A stretch of DNA of 64,000 bases from an uncultured Flavobacteriales bacterium. Its GTDB lineage: Bacteria; Bacteroidota; Bacteroidia; Flavobacteriales_G; Salibacteraceae. Shown piece by piece: positions 40,883-53,938 of the stretch. Every line of letters starts with the position of its first letter. Position 1 is the first letter of the stretch. Where the stretch lies: contig CAJQLE010000002.1 in NCBI GenBank assembly GCA_905479105.1, forward strand, positions 310,001 through 374,000. Direction: 5' to 3'. The position numbers and the translations under genes are program-made. The notes under the pieces are model-generated. The model saw nothing but the letters and a program-made list of their open reading frames with translations. It was not told the origin of the DNA and searched no databases.

Positions 40883-42025
40883 CTATTCTTTGCTGATCAC
40901 TTCAAAGACTACTCTTCTATTTTGCGCTTGACCTGCAACAGATGCATCTTCAGTAGATGGGTCAAAGTCCTGGAGTCCAACAATCAAAAGCTTATTCTCA
41001 TATGCTCCCAACTTTACCAGCTGATCTTTGACTGTTTGAGCGCGTTGCAATGACACATCACCGGTTACTTTCACCTCTTCCACTGGATCTGTATGTCCAG
41101 TAATCTTGACCTTGTACTTTGGATGCTGCTGTAAAAGAGTGGCCACTTTTTGCATATCAACTTTTGCGTCTTCCTTGATAACTGAACTTGCCTCATCAAA
41201 ATATATTCTGGTCATTTCAATATCTTCAGTGACATCCAGTTCCATTTCTGAACTTATTTCCTTTGAATATTTCACTTGAAGAGAGCTTCCACTTGCATCA
41301 ACTTCACAATCACAAGATTCAACACCAGCCATATTCATTACTGAAACATCGTCAATATAATAGTATCCTGTTCGTGCTTGTGAACCGATTATTCCTTTTG
41401 GCTTCCTGATTTTTTCTTCTTGCGTTTCAGATGAAGGCGCAAAGTTTCCAATGGTCAAGTATTTCTCATTTCCATTTGCAATAAAAGTGTGACAAATATC
41501 TTCCCAATCAAATTGCTCCATGAAAATCTTATTCTGAGAGTGAATTATCTGAGGTGTTATCGCTCCGGCTTGCAGGGCCTCAATATCCATCGGCTTTTCA
41601 CTCAAATACATTCCTAGGTTATTGCAAGCATACTTAGATAGCAAACCGAGCATCACACTCATTTTAACGCAATAAACTTTTTCTTCTTCAAGACCCGAGC
41701 TTAATTTAATTTGAAGGTAAGTTTTCGGCTCGGCATCTTTGTATGAATACATCACAATTCCAGCATATCCTTCACCATCCTTTGGAGCACCATCACCATA
41801 AAGATTCATAGGAACCCCCCAATCTTCACCTTTAGATTTCGGGTTGAAAAGATCAGCCTTAGCCTCTGTGCCAGAATTCCAAGGGTATGCGTAAACAATA
41901 GAACCTTGCTCTTTAATCTTTTTAGAAACAGATTCAAAACTTCCGTTTTGCACCAAATTTCCTTGAGCAAAAGCTGATCCTGCAGCAATTGACAATAGGG
42001 TTATGAAAGAAAATAATCTCTTCAT
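40883..42025 (-). CDS. OmpA-family outer-membrane protein
   Basis: The protein has 380 residues with a signal peptide (FSFITLLSIAAGSAFAQ). Residues about 20-235 (LVQNGSFESVSKKIKEQG ... GYYYIDDVSV) form a carbohydrate-binding-like jelly-roll as found in many Bacteroidota OmpA proteins. The C-terminal OmpA domain has IYFDEASSVIKEDAKVDM, ITGHTDPVEEV, LQRAQTVKDQL and NRRVVFEV; it binds peptidoglycan. It likely links outer membrane and cell wall. hemE ends 10 bp upstream on the same strand. Confidence 0.88.
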   Translation of the reverse strand: MKRLFSFITLLSIAAGSAFAQGNLVQNGSFESVSKKIKEQGSIVYAYPWNSGTEAKADLFNPKSKGEDWGVPMNLYGDGAPKDGEGYAGIVMYSYKDAEPKTYLQIKLSSGLEEEKVYCVKMSVMLGLLSKYACNNLGMYLSEKPMDIEALQAGAITPQIIHSQNKIFMEQFDWEDICHTFIANGNEKYLTIGNFAPSSETQEEKIRKPKGIIGSQARTGYYYIDDVSVMNMAGVESCDCEVDASGSSLQVKYSKEISSEMELDVTEDIEMTRIYFDEASSVIKEDAKVDMQKVATLLQQHPKYKVKITGHTDPVEEVKVTGDVSLQRAQTVKDQLVKLGAYENKLLIVGLQDFDPSTEDASVAGQAQNRRVVFEVISKE

Positions 42026-42035
42026 TTTTATGATT

Positions 42036-43052
42036 TTAATTCTTGCTTGATTTTATAGTATCGATAAACAATTTCACTTTTCTCCAGTCCGTATCTGGAT
42101 AAACACCATGGCCTAAATTAGCAATGTGTCCTCCACCAGCAAATGATCTTAACATCTCATTAGTCTTTTGAACGACAACATCATCGCTAGCATATAGCAA
42201 CGTTGGATCCAAATTTCCTTGCAAAACTTTTGAAGGGTTAATGGCTCTAATAAACTTAGGATCCATTGTCCAATCTAGGCCCACAGCATTATAGGAACTT
42301 GACATTAAATCTTCCATTGCAAAATGAGCCCCTTTGGCAAAAACAATATTCGGAACGCTATTCACTTCTTGAGCAATTCGATTTAAATATGGCATACAAA
42401 ACTCTCTGTAGAGTTCTTCGCTCAGCACACCAGCCCATGAATCAAACACTTGATAGAGAGAAACTCCAGCTTCAATCTGAAGCTTCAAATAATTGATTGT
42501 TGATGTTGTAATCTTCTCCAATAACATATGCGACTCCTTCGGATTGGCATGCAACCATTTTCGTGCATTAGAAAAAGTCTTACTTCCCTGCCCTTCGATC
42601 ATATAGCACAAAATCGTAAAAGGTGCACCGGCAAATCCAATGACAGGAACACGACCATTCAGACGTTTCACTGTCTCACGTATGGCATCATAAACGTAGG
42701 TCAACTCTTCACCATTAATAACGTTAAGCTTCTCAATATCGGACTTTCTTTTAACTACTTCAGGAAAGTGAGGACCTTTGCCTTTTATCATCTCATAAGG
42801 AAGACCCATCGCATCGGGAATCACCAAAATATCAGAGAAAATTATAGCCGCGTCTACCCCAAGGATATCAACCGGCTGAACCGTAACTTCTGCCGCTAAA
42901 TCAGGAGTTTCAACTAACTCCTTGAATCCTGATAGACTAGCGCGTAGCTCACGATATTCAGGAAGAATACGTCCTGCTTGACGCATAACCCACACTGGAC
43001 TTCGCTCGGTTTTCTCACCTCGAGCTGCTCTAATGATTAAATCGTTCTGCAC
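42036..43052 (-). CDS. hemE: Uroporphyrinogen decarboxylase HemE
   Basis: The protein has 338 residues, standard for the family. It decarboxylates the four acetate groups of uroporphyrinogen III to give coproporphyrinogen III in haem synthesis. The N-terminal signature [21 protein letters not shown] and the second signature [16 protein letters not shown] are clear, as is the C-terminal [10 protein letters not shown] and [10 protein letters not shown]. It follows aconitase by 26 bp and precedes the OmpA-family gene by 10 bp, so it may be cotranscribed with both. Confidence 0.96.
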   Translation of the reverse strand: MQNDLIIRAARGEKTERSPVWVMRQAGRILPEYRELRASLSGFKELVETPDLAAEVTVQPVDILGVDAAIIFSDILVIPDAMGLPYEMIKGKGPHFPEVVKRKSDIEKLNVINGEELTYVYDAIRETVKRLNGRVPVIGFAGAPFTILCYMIEGQGSKTFSNARKWLHANPKESHMLLEKITTSTINYLKLQIEAGVSLYQVFDSWAGVLSEELYREFCMPYLNRIAQEVNSVPNIVFAKGAHFAMEDLMSSSYNAVGLDWTMDPKFIRAINPSKVLQGNLDPTLLYASDDVVVQKTNEMLRSFAGGGHIANLGHGVYPDTDWRKVKLFIDTIKSSKN

Positions 43053-43078
43053 TTATTAGTTTATATCTATAAATCTGA

Positions 43079-45349
43079 TTAGTTTGAAGACGCTTGTCTC
43101 TTGATTAAATTCAGTGCACTTCCGGCCTTATACCAATCTATTTGAGCTTGGTTATAAGTGTGAGCCAAAGAAATAAGATCCTTACTCCCGTCTGTGTGCA
43201 AGACCTCAAGTGTTAAGTTCTTGTCTGGAGAAAAGCTTTCAAGATCAATAAAATTGAAGGTGTCATCTTCTAATATTCTATCGTAGTCGGCTTCATTCAC
43301 AAACGTCAAGCCAAGCATTCCTTGCTTTTTTAAGTTGGTTTCGTGGATTCTAGCGAAAGACTTCACAACAACCGCTATCACTCCAAGATGTCTTGGCTCC
43401 ATAGCCGCGTGCTCTCTAGAAGAGCCTTCTCCATAATTGTGATCTCCAACGACTATCGAAGGCACATTAGCTGCTTTGTAAGCTCTTGCAGAAGCAGGAA
43501 CCTCCATTTTATCGCCAGACAATTGGTTCACTACTTCGTTGGTAGCTCCTCCAAATGCATTGACTGCACCAATAAGAAGGTTGTTTGAAATATTATCTAA
43601 ATGACCTCTATATCTCAACCAAGGACCTGCCATTGAAATATGATCGGTTGTGCATTTACCAAAAGCTTTAATGAGAAGTTTTAATCCATTGATATTACCT
43701 CCATCCCATGGAGCAAAAGGCTCAAGCAATTGAAGTCGAGAAGACTCTGGATTTACCTTGATCTCAATTCCACCGCCATTTTCTGCTGGAGCTTGATATC
43801 CTGGATCTTCAACATCAAAACCTTTTGGAGGAAGTTCAAACCCCGTTGGATCATCAAACTTCACCTCTTCACCTTTATCGTTGGTTAAAGTATCCGTAAG
43901 TGGATTAAAGTCAAGTCTACCACTAATTGCAACAGCCGCAACCATTTCTGGTGACGTCACAAAAGCATGAGTGTTTGGATTGCCATCTGCGCGCTTAGAG
44001 AAGTTCCTATTAAATGAGTGAATAATAGAGTTCTTCTTTTCATCACCTGCTCCCGCTCTATCCCATTGACCAATGCACGGTCCACAAGCATTGGTAAACA
44101 CCATTGCTCCTAGCTGCTCGAATATGTCAATAAAACCATCACGAGCGATCGTATAACGCACTTGCTCTGACCCAGGATTAATACCAAACTCGGCTTTTGG
44201 CTTCAGACCTCTATCCACAGCTTGCTTAGCTATAGATGCCGCACGACTAATATCTTCATATGAACTATTTGTGCATGATCCTATCAATCCCCACTCTATA
44301 TCTTTCGGCCAATCTTTTCCACTAAGCACTTCTTTCATTTTAGATACTGGAGTAGCCAAATCTGGAGTAAATGGACCATTGATATGTGGCTCCAACTCAT
44401 TTAGGTTGATTTCGATTACTTGATCAAAATATTTTTCTGGGTTTGCGTACACCTCATCATCACCAGTCAGGTGCTCAGCAACTTGATCAGCCAATTCAAC
44501 TACTTCTTTGCGTCCAGTAGCAGTAAGGTATCGCCTCATGCTATCATCATATCCAAATGTTGATGTGGTAGCTCCAATTTCAGCACCCATATTGCAAATG
44601 GTTCCCTTACCCGTGCATGAGAGAGATAACGCTCCTTCACCGAAATATTCTACGATGCATCCGGTTCCACCTTTTACTGTAAGAATGCCCGCTACCTTAA
44701 GAATAATATCTTTTGGTGATGTCCATCCACTTAGCTTACCAGTTAGTTTAATTCCAATAAGTTTTGGAAATTTAAGCTCCCATGCCATTCCAGCCATTAC
44801 ATCTACAGCATCAGCACCACCAACACCAATTGCGACCATTCCAAGACCACCAGCATTCACTGTGTGGCTATCTGTTCCGATCATCATTCCGCCCGGAAAA
44901 GCATAGTTTTCCAAAACTACTTGATGTATAATTCCTGCACCTGGCTTCCAGAAACCAATTCCGTATTTACTAGAAACCGAAGACAGGAAATTGAAAACCT
45001 CGTTGTTCTTATTGATTGCTTCTTGAAGATCCTTATCAGCGCCAATTCTAGCTTGAATAAGGTGGTCAGCATGCACTGTAGAAGGCACAGCAGCCGTTGG
45101 CTTTCCTGCTTGCATAAATTGCAAAAGAGCCATTTGAGCCGTGGCATCTTGCATCGCTACTCTATCTGGCGCGAAATCAACATAACTTTTACCTCGAGCA
45201 AACTCTTCATTTGCAGCTCCATCCCAAAGGTGAGTATAGAGAATTTTCTCAGAAAGAGTTAGTGGTTTATTTAATAGTTTTCTGGCGGCAGCAATGCGTT
45301 CTGGGTACTTTGCATAAACTGCTTTTATCATGTCCAAATCAAAGATCAT
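43079..45349 (-). CDS. acn: Aconitate hydratase
   Basis: The protein has 756 residues, of the mitochondrial-type aconitase group used by many Bacteroidota. It interconverts citrate and isocitrate in the TCA cycle. The iron-sulfur cluster ligands are in [10 protein letters not shown] and [10 protein letters not shown]. Substrate and swivel-domain motifs include [26 protein letters not shown] and [22 protein letters not shown]. Monomeric isocitrate dehydrogenase, the next TCA enzyme, is encoded separately at 51652. Confidence 0.96.
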   Translation of the reverse strand: MIFDLDMIKAVYAKYPERIAAARKLLNKPLTLSEKILYTHLWDGAANEEFARGKSYVDFAPDRVAMQDATAQMALLQFMQAGKPTAAVPSTVHADHLIQARIGADKDLQEAINKNNEVFNFLSSVSSKYGIGFWKPGAGIIHQVVLENYAFPGGMMIGTDSHTVNAGGLGMVAIGVGGADAVDVMAGMAWELKFPKLIGIKLTGKLSGWTSPKDIILKVAGILTVKGGTGCIVEYFGEGALSLSCTGKGTICNMGAEIGATTSTFGYDDSMRRYLTATGRKEVVELADQVAEHLTGDDEVYANPEKYFDQVIEINLNELEPHINGPFTPDLATPVSKMKEVLSGKDWPKDIEWGLIGSCTNSSYEDISRAASIAKQAVDRGLKPKAEFGINPGSEQVRYTIARDGFIDIFEQLGAMVFTNACGPCIGQWDRAGAGDEKKNSIIHSFNRNFSKRADGNPNTHAFVTSPEMVAAVAISGRLDFNPLTDTLTNDKGEEVKFDDPTGFELPPKGFDVEDPGYQAPAENGGGIEIKVNPESSRLQLLEPFAPWDGGNINGLKLLIKAFGKCTTDHISMAGPWLRYRGHLDNISNNLLIGAVNAFGGATNEVVNQLSGDKMEVPASARAYKAANVPSIVVGDHNYGEGSSREHAAMEPRHLGVIAVVVKSFARIHETNLKKQGMLGLTFVNEADYDRILEDDTFNFIDLESFSPDKNLTLEVLHTDGSKDLISLAHTYNQAQIDWYKAGSALNLIKRQASSN

Positions 45350-45411
45350 TTCTATTTCTTTTTAGATTAGCAATATTAATAGATAGTAAGCTTTTAGAAT
45401 GACTTAAACAA

Positions 45412-45442
45412 ACAAAAAAAGGGAAGCCAATGGCTTCCCTTT
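45412..45442 (-). terminator. Rho-independent terminator of the rpsF-rpsR-rplI operon
   Basis: On the minus strand GGGAAGCC, loop and GGCTTCCC form an 8-bp stem followed by seven T, 25 bases after the rplI stop. Confidence 0.9.
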
Positions 45443-45466
45443 AATTCTATGTGTAAGAAGAATCAA

Positions 45467-45913
45467 TTATTCTCCTACTACTTCAAATGAAATGGTTTCA
45501 ACCACATCGCGGTGGAATGCAACCTCTGCTTCATATTGACCAACTGTTTTGATAGTTTCTCCTTTGATTTTGATGTTCTTACGATCAATTTCAAAACCAA
45601 GTTTTGTTATCTCTTCAGCTAGTTGAATATTGTTTACAGAACCAAAAATCTTTCCAGACTCTCCAACTTTAGCACCTACGGTGATGGACATGTCTTTCAT
45701 TTTATCAGCCATTTTCTGAGCTGCTGCTCTGACTTTCTCGATTTTCTTAGCTCTTTGACGTACTGTTTCAGCGTGCATCTTCTTCACAGATAGAGTTGCT
45801 AAAATTGCGTGGCCTTGCGGTATAAGATAATTACGACCGAAACCATCCTTCACTTCCACTAGATCATCTTTGTAACCTAGCTTCTCAATGTCTGTTTTTA
45901 ATATAACTTCCAT
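45467..45913 (-). CDS. rplI: 50S ribosomal protein L9
   Basis: The protein has 148 residues. It starts MEVILKTDIEKLGYKDDLVEVKDGFGRNYLIPQG, the N-terminal L9 domain that binds 23S rRNA; a long helix (about 45-75) and the C-terminal domain (KVGESGKIFGSVNNIQLAEEI) follow. It is the last gene of the S6-S18-L9 operon and is followed by a strong terminator. Confidence 0.98.
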   Translation of the reverse strand: MEVILKTDIEKLGYKDDLVEVKDGFGRNYLIPQGHAILATLSVKKMHAETVRQRAKKIEKVRAAAQKMADKMKDMSITVGAKVGESGKIFGSVNNIQLAEEITKLGFEIDRKNIKIKGETIKTVGQYEAEVAFHRDVVETISFEVVGE

Positions 45914-45925
45914 ATCGATCTATAA

Positions 45926-46186
45926 TTATTTCATCATATCAGTAACATAAGGCATTAACGCCAAATGTCTTGATCTCTTAACTGCTTGAGACACTTTTCT
46001 TTGGTACTTCACAGAAGTTCCTGTAATTCTTCTTGGAAGAAGTTTACCCTGTTCGTTTACGAATCGTAGTAAGAAATCTGCATCCTTATAATCTACGTAT
46101 TTGATACCCGCTTTCTTGAACCAGCAGAATTTCTCCTTCTGTGTTTCAATAAGTATTGGGGTTAAATATCTAATATCATCAGCCAT
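45926..46186 (-). CDS. rpsR: 30S ribosomal protein S18
   Basis: The protein has 86 residues. The core YVDYKDADFLLRFVNEQGKLLPRRITGTSVKYQRKVSQAVKRSRHLALMPY is the S18 signature. S18 binds 16S rRNA as a heterodimer with S6, whose gene is 12 bp upstream. Many S18 proteins have Cys zinc ligands near the N-terminus; here one Cys is seen (KFCWFKK). Confidence 0.98.
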   Translation of the reverse strand: MADDIRYLTPILIETQKEKFCWFKKAGIKYVDYKDADFLLRFVNEQGKLLPRRITGTSVKYQRKVSQAVKRSRHLALMPYVTDMMK

Positions 46187-46197
46187 TTTTTCTCTTA

Positions 46198-46545
46198 TTA
46201 AGCGTTAGCAGTTTTCTTTGACTTGTCTCTTCTACCTTCAGCAAATGCCAAATGATCTTTGTCCATCTTCACGGTTAAGAAACGCATTATTCTTTCTTCA
46301 CGAATGAATTCCGTTTCGAGTGGTCCGATGAATTCAGGCTCAGCCTCGTATTCAACCAAATAGTAGAATCCAGTGGACTTCTTCTGGATAGGATAGGCCA
46401 ATTTCTTTAGGCCCCAGTTTTCCTCATGGGTGATTTTTGCACCACCATTTTTGAGGAAAGCCATAAATTTCTTCACTGTTTCCTTTGTCTGGTCCTCAGA
46501 CAAAACGGGAGTTAGAATGAAAACAGTTTCATAACGATTTGTCAT
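46198..46545 (-). CDS. rpsF: 30S ribosomal protein S6
   Basis: The protein has 115 residues. It begins [25 protein letters not shown] and contains [25 protein letters not shown], typical of S6, with a basic tail. In the 30S subunit it pairs with S18. It is the first gene of the operon and is preceded by a well-formed promoter. Confidence 0.98.
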   Translation of the reverse strand: MTNRYETVFILTPVLSEDQTKETVKKFMAFLKNGGAKITHEENWGLKKLAYPIQKKSTGFYYLVEYEAEPEFIGPLETEFIREERIMRFLTVKMDKDHLAFAEGRRDKSKKTANA

Positions 46546-46577
46546 AAACTTTCTATTTACTTTTTAAAAATGGGCCG

Positions 46578-46607
46578 CAAAGATACGAACTAGTTCTTTG
46601 TTTACAA
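46578..46607 (-). promoter_or_regulatory. Promoter of the rpsF-rpsR-rplI operon
   Basis: On the minus strand TTG (46607-46605), a 19-base spacer and TATCTTTG (46585-46578) match the Bacteroidota consensus. Spacing and -7 sequence equal those of the rRNA promoter at 22355-22384, which fits joint control of ribosome synthesis. Confidence 0.75.
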
Positions 46608-46723
46608 GCATTATATCCATTCATCGCAGAACAAAGAATAAATGCAGGTTTATCTTCTGGGCCAATTTACTGGATGGCTTAATTACTGAATACATAAAGT
46701 ACTAAGAATTAATTCAAGAAATA

Positions 46724-46736
46724 TACTTTTGACGCG
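46724..46736 (+). promoter_or_regulatory. Probable -7 element of dnaX promoter
   Basis: TACTTTTG at 46724-46731 matches TAnnTTTG and ends five bases before the dnaX ATG, so the transcript would be nearly leaderless. No good TTG is found at the -33 position. Confidence 0.4.
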
Positions 46737-48596
46737 ATGTCAAACGGTCAAGAAAAATTCATTGTTTCTGCGAGAAAGTATCGTCCAGAGAGCTGGAAAG
46801 AGGTAATAGGTCAAGAGTCTATCACCGAAACCCTGCTTAATTCGATTCAGCAAGATCACATGGCCCATGCCTATTTGTTCTGCGGACCGCGAGGAGTTGG
46901 CAAGACTACTTGCGCTCGAATTTTCGCAAAAGAAATTAACCGAAGCGAGGATCATGGGGAAGATGAAGACTTCTCATTTAACATATTTGAACTAGATGCT
47001 GCATCTAATAATAGTGTAGATGACATAAGGTCTCTGACGGACCAAGTTCGCATTCCACCGCAAGTAGGTAAGTACAAGGTCTATATCATTGATGAGGTTC
47101 ATATGCTGTCCAAGCAAGCTTTTAACGCTTTCTTAAAGACTTTAGAAGAACCACCTAAACACGCCATCTTCATATTAGCAACAACTGAAAAGCACAAAAT
47201 CATTCCAACGATTTTGAGTCGTTGCCAGATTTACGATTTCAACCGAATTGGAATAGAAGATATTGTGATGCAATTGAAGGGCATTGCTGAAAAGGAAAAC
47301 ATCAAATACGAAGAAGAAGCATTGCATGTAGTAGCTCAAAAAGCAGATGGAGCCATGCGTGATGCTCTTTCTATCTTCGATCAGCTATCAAGCTTTACCA
47401 ACGAGAATTTGACCTATGAAGCGGTTTTAAAAAACCTTCATGTTCTCGATTATGACTACTACTTTAAAGTCACAGACTTTCTTTATAAATCGGACTTTGC
47501 AGAGGTATTGGTAATCCTTGATTCGATTTTAAAACAAGGTTTTGACGGTAGTCATTTTATCAGCGGTTTAGCGGGTCACTTTAGAGATTTACTTGTGTGC
47601 AAGGACCCGCGTACGCTCGGGTTACTCGAAGTAGGTGATTCTGTAAAAGCGAAGTATAGAGACCAAGCTCAAAATATTGACAGTGCGTGGATATTAAGTG
47701 CGCTCACCCTAGCATCGGAAACAGACTTTAAATATCGCAACGCCAGTAATCAGCGATTACTACTCGAGACATCTATGCTGAACATCGCAAGTTTAGACCT
47801 AGAAAAAAAAAACTCTCAACCTGAAGTAAAAATTCTTCCAGCGCCAACCGAAAAGAAGAAGCTAGAAGAGTCTCCCAAAAAAGAAGCCGCTACCATACAA
47901 GAGAAACAACCTGCTGCTGATGAAGTAAAAACCGAAGTGCAGGAAGAGGCAGAAGAACCATTAGAATCTAAAGACCCATCAGACTTAGAAGATTTTGAAG
48001 ATTCGGTAGAACCGCATGAAGAAAATCTAGAAGAATCAGAAGAACCTTTAGTAAAAATTCAGCAAGAGTCTACTCCTCCTGAAGACGCTCCGATATCTCG
48101 CAGAACCAGGAGAAAACCGAGTACGGTTTCGTTGAAATTGGAAAATACGCTTGAAGAAAAGGCTCCCGCAGTCAAAGAAATCATCGAAGATCAAGTTGAC
48201 GAAATCAAAGAGCAAGCAATCGAATCTTCCGAGGAAAAATTAGAATTAGAATCGGCATGGAAAAAACTAAGCACCGAATCTTTTGAAGAAGGAAAAAGTG
48301 CTCTTTACAGCATCATGGCAAAGCAAAAAATTGCCGAACAAATTGAAGACGAGGTAATAACGGTAATCCTTTCTCACGAAGTAGATCAGGAAGAATTTAT
48401 ACAGCACAGTGCCCATGTTTTAATGAAGCTGCGCCAATACATGCAAACACCTTCATTAGGATTAAAAACCTTGGTTCAAGAAACAAAACATGAAACCAAA
48501 TTATTCACCGCTCAAGATAAATTTGAATATTTAGCCAGTCAAAATCCTGTATTACGGAAACTCAAGCAAGATTTGGACCTTGACATTTCTCATTAA
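46737..48596 (+). CDS. dnaX: DNA polymerase III subunit gamma/tau
   Basis: The protein has 619 residues. It is the clamp-loader ATPase. The AAA+ module has CGPRGVGKTTCARIFAKE (Walker A), IIDEVHMLSKQAFNAFLKTLEEPP (Walker B region) and ATTEKHKIIPTILSRCQIYDF (sensor 1). The four-Cys zinc site common in DnaX is absent; after KEIN comes an acidic stretch instead, as in some Bacteroidota DnaX. A long Glu/Lys-rich linker (about 360-510) joins to a tau-like C-terminal domain. I see no obvious A-rich slippery site for a separate gamma form. The M16 peptidase gene follows by 15 bp. Confidence 0.94.
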   Translation: MSNGQEKFIVSARKYRPESWKEVIGQESITETLLNSIQQDHMAHAYLFCGPRGVGKTTCARIFAKEINRSEDHGEDEDFSFNIFELDAASNNSVDDIRSLTDQVRIPPQVGKYKVYIIDEVHMLSKQAFNAFLKTLEEPPKHAIFILATTEKHKIIPTILSRCQIYDFNRIGIEDIVMQLKGIAEKENIKYEEEALHVVAQKADGAMRDALSIFDQLSSFTNENLTYEAVLKNLHVLDYDYYFKVTDFLYKSDFAEVLVILDSILKQGFDGSHFISGLAGHFRDLLVCKDPRTLGLLEVGDSVKAKYRDQAQNIDSAWILSALTLASETDFKYRNASNQRLLLETSMLNIASLDLEKKNSQPEVKILPAPTEKKKLEESPKKEAATIQEKQPAADEVKTEVQEEAEEPLESKDPSDLEDFEDSVEPHEENLEESEEPLVKIQQESTPPEDAPISRRTRRKPSTVSLKLENTLEEKAPAVKEIIEDQVDEIKEQAIESSEEKLELESAWKKLSTESFEEGKSALYSIMAKQKIAEQIEDEVITVILSHEVDQEEFIQHSAHVLMKLRQYMQTPSLGLKTLVQETKHETKLFTAQDKFEYLASQNPVLRKLKQDLDLDISH

Positions 48597-48611
48597 ATCA
48601 ACTTAAAATAC

Positions 48612-51542
48612 ATGAAAATTAAATCGCTCATTTTAGTGCTTGGCATTGCATCAATAGCCTTCACCTCATGCTCAAATTCAAGTCAAGAACCAGCAGCAGA
48701 AGCCTCAAAATACTCCTATGAGAGTGTAGAGAACGATCCGTTTGGATTGCGCATTTACACCTTAGATAATGGACTTAAAGTGTACATATCTGAGAACCAT
48801 GCCGAGCCGCGTATTCAAACGAACATTGCTGTGAGAACGGGAAGTAAGCAAGATCCAAAAGACGCTACTGGATTGGCTCATTATCTGGAGCACATGTTGT
48901 TTAAGGGAACATCTGACATAGGTTCTTTAAACTGGGATGAAGAAAAGAAACATCTTAAAATGATTTCTGATCTCTATGAAGAGCATAGAAATACAGAGGA
49001 TATGGATGCTCGAAAAACCATCTATGGCAAGATCGATAGCCTATCTCAAATCGCAGCCACTTTTGTTTCTACCAATGAGTATGACAAAATGATCAGCGGA
49101 TTGGGCGCACAGGGAACGAATGCATACACGAGTAACGAACGCACGGTTTACATCAACGATATTCCGAGCACTGAATTGGAAAAATGGTTAACCATTGAAT
49201 CCGAAAGATTCAGTGAATTAGTGCTACGCCTTTTTCACACAGAACTTGAAGCTGTTTATGAAGAGTTCAATCGCGGTCAAGACAGCGACCGTAGACAAGG
49301 ATATTATAAGTCATTAGAGCTGTTGTTTCCAAATCACCCTTATGGACAGCAAACTACAATTGGCACGAGCGATCATTTGAAGAGCCCGAGCATGGAGAAA
49401 ATTCATGATTATTTCAGCAGAAGATATGTGCCGAATAACATGGCCATCATATTGGCTGGAGATTTAGATCCTGACAAGACCATAGAAATGATTGACAATC
49501 ACTTTGGTGGTATGAAGTCTCAACCAATCGAAGAAATCGCAATGCCAACGGAGAAACCAATTTCCGAACCAGTTATTGCTGATGTGATGGGCAGTGAAGC
49601 AGAATTTGAAATGGTATCATTTCGTTTAGGAGGAATTCACACTAAAGATGCTATGTATGCTGAATTATTGGATGGGATTCTTAGTAATGGCAATGCCGGT
49701 TTAATTGACTTAAATCTCAATCAGAAACAAAAAGTTCTTCGTGCCTACGCCTCTGCTTCTGTAAATGAAGATTATTCATGGTTTATGCTTACTGGCTATG
49801 CCAGAAACGGCCAAAAATTGGAAGAAGTCCGAGAACTTCTATTGGCGCAATTGGACAGTGTGAAAAATGGAAATTTTGAAGATTGGATGATTGACGCTGT
49901 TGTTCGTTCTTTCAAAAAAGACTTAATGAGTCAAATGGAAGCCAACTGGATTAGAGCCTATATCATTTCTGACGCCTTCATTCTGAATGAAGATTGGAAA
50001 TCGGTTGTGAGCAAGTATGACGATATGGCCAAAGTCTCAAAGGATGAATTGATCGCTTGGACGAATGAGAATTTCACCAATAACTATGTGGCCATGAACA
50101 AGCGTATTGGAGAAAAGAATGTCTCTAAAGTAGACAAACCGCAAATCACTCCAATTGACATTAACCGCGAGGATAATTCAGACTTCTTTACCATGATCGA
50201 TACCATGGAATCAATGCGTTTAGAGCCTCAGTTTATTGACTTTGCATCTGCCATTCAAAAATCAACCATTGGTGGAAAAGTACCATTGCATTATGTGAAG
50301 AATGAGATGAATGAGCTTTTTACAATGAATTACTTACTTGACATGGGTAAGAACCATGACCAAAAAGTAGCATTGGCAGTTGACTATCTTCCTTACTTGG
50401 GAACAGATGAATTATCTCCTGCTGAGGTTCAAAAAGAATTGTTCAAGCTTGGAGTGAGCTTCGATGTTTACACCTCTGCCGACAAATCTTACATCACGCT
50501 TACCGGATTGGAAGAAACCTTTGAAGAAGGCGTTCAGCTTTTCGAAAAGATTTTAGCTTCTGTGGTTGCTGACGAAAACAGCTACAAGGAAATGGTTATG
50601 GGTGAGTTGAAAAAGCGCTCTGACAAGAAGTTAGACAAAGGTCAAATCCTATTCAGAGGAATGGCAGACTATGCCAAGTATGGGGCTGAAAATCCTTTCA
50701 ACGATTTGATCTCTGCAGATGAGCTGAAAGCAATTGACCCTAACGAATTAACCGACCTCTTGCATCAACTCACAAGCTTTGAACACCGCATTTTATATTA
50801 CGGTCCGCAAGACATTAATGCAGTAAGCACTGTGCTTGAGGCCAATCACAAGATGCCAGAAACATTGATGGCGTTGCCTGCTGAAAAGGAATACCCTGAA
50901 TTGGCAACAGACAAGAATGTTGTTTACTTCTGTGAGTATGACATGGTACAAACTGAGTTAATGATGTATCACCGCGGTGGAACTTTTGATGAAGGCATTC
51001 TACCTGAGTCCAAAATTTTCAATGAATATTTTGGTGGAGGACTTTCCTCCATTGTTTTCCAAGAAATTAGAGAATCTAAAGCATTGGCCTATTCAGCTTA
51101 TGCTGGTTATTCCATACCAAGTGAAGCGGATGATCATAATTATGTGCGCGGTTACATTGGAACTCAAGCCAACAAATTAGGTGATGCTACCAATGCATTG
51201 CTTGAATTGATGAGCAACATCCCACGTGCCGACAAGCAATTTGAAGGAGCGAAGTTGAGTGCGATGAAGCAAATTGAAACCAACAGAACAACAGGAAGCA
51301 GCATTCTGTGGAGCTATGAGCGCGCTCAAAAACTGGGTATTGATTATGATCTCAATCAAAAAATATATCCTCAATTGGAAGGAATGACTTTCGAAGCACT
51401 TCAGGCATTCTTTGATCAAAACATAAAAGGTAAAACATATACCTACGTTATGATTGGCAAGAAGAGTGAAACAGATTTTGAGGCGCTGAAAAAACTTGGC
51501 CCGGTAAAAGAACTTTCATTGAAAGAAGTATTCGGATACTAA
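48612..51542 (+). CDS. M16-family zinc metallopeptidase, lipoprotein
   Basis: The protein has 976 residues. A lipoprotein signal (LVLGIASIAFTSCSN) precedes a pitrilysin-type double M16 unit. The first half has the inverted zinc motif HYLEHMLFKGT (His-x-x-Glu-His) and the third ligand in AVYEEFNRGQD. The second half (about 530-976) has no HxxEH and is the structural partner, with YFGGGLSSIVFQEIRESKALAYSAYAGY as substrate-binding motif. It degrades peptides in the periplasm or at the outer membrane. It is cotranscribed with dnaX by position and ends at a terminator. Confidence 0.93.
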   Translation: MKIKSLILVLGIASIAFTSCSNSSQEPAAEASKYSYESVENDPFGLRIYTLDNGLKVYISENHAEPRIQTNIAVRTGSKQDPKDATGLAHYLEHMLFKGTSDIGSLNWDEEKKHLKMISDLYEEHRNTEDMDARKTIYGKIDSLSQIAATFVSTNEYDKMISGLGAQGTNAYTSNERTVYINDIPSTELEKWLTIESERFSELVLRLFHTELEAVYEEFNRGQDSDRRQGYYKSLELLFPNHPYGQQTTIGTSDHLKSPSMEKIHDYFSRRYVPNNMAIILAGDLDPDKTIEMIDNHFGGMKSQPIEEIAMPTEKPISEPVIADVMGSEAEFEMVSFRLGGIHTKDAMYAELLDGILSNGNAGLIDLNLNQKQKVLRAYASASVNEDYSWFMLTGYARNGQKLEEVRELLLAQLDSVKNGNFEDWMIDAVVRSFKKDLMSQMEANWIRAYIISDAFILNEDWKSVVSKYDDMAKVSKDELIAWTNENFTNNYVAMNKRIGEKNVSKVDKPQITPIDINREDNSDFFTMIDTMESMRLEPQFIDFASAIQKSTIGGKVPLHYVKNEMNELFTMNYLLDMGKNHDQKVALAVDYLPYLGTDELSPAEVQKELFKLGVSFDVYTSADKSYITLTGLEETFEEGVQLFEKILASVVADENSYKEMVMGELKKRSDKKLDKGQILFRGMADYAKYGAENPFNDLISADELKAIDPNELTDLLHQLTSFEHRILYYGPQDINAVSTVLEANHKMPETLMALPAEKEYPELATDKNVVYFCEYDMVQTELMMYHRGGTFDEGILPESKIFNEYFGGGLSSIVFQEIRESKALAYSAYAGYSIPSEADDHNYVRGYIGTQANKLGDATNALLELMSNIPRADKQFEGAKLSAMKQIETNRTTGSSILWSYERAQKLGIDYDLNQKIYPQLEGMTFEALQAFFDQNIKGKTYTYVMIGKKSETDFEALKKLGPVKELSLKEVFGY

Positions 51543-51585
51543 GCCAAATTTTATTGATGACCTAAATCATTAAAGCACATTTCAT

Positions 51586-51624
51586 AAAGGGGAGCAGAAG
51601 TCTAACTTGGCTCCTCTTTTTTTA
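51586..51624 (+). terminator. Rho-independent terminator after the M16 peptidase gene
   Basis: AAAGGGGAGC and GCTCCTCTTT form a stem of about ten pairs, including one G-T, around a 14-base loop, followed by T7. Confidence 0.8.
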
Positions 51625-51633
51625 GAACAATAA

Positions 51634-53877
<2,244 letters not shown>

Positions 53878-53900
53878 GCATCACGCTGAAAATGATTTGG

Positions 53901-53938
53901 AAAGTGCTTTTACATTCATTTGTAAAGGCACTTTTCTA
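53901..53938 (+). terminator. Terminator after icd
   Basis: AAAGTGC-TTTTACA and TGTAAAG-GCACTTTT form a stem of about 14 pairs with a TTCATT loop, followed by a short T-rich tail. Confidence 0.75.
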
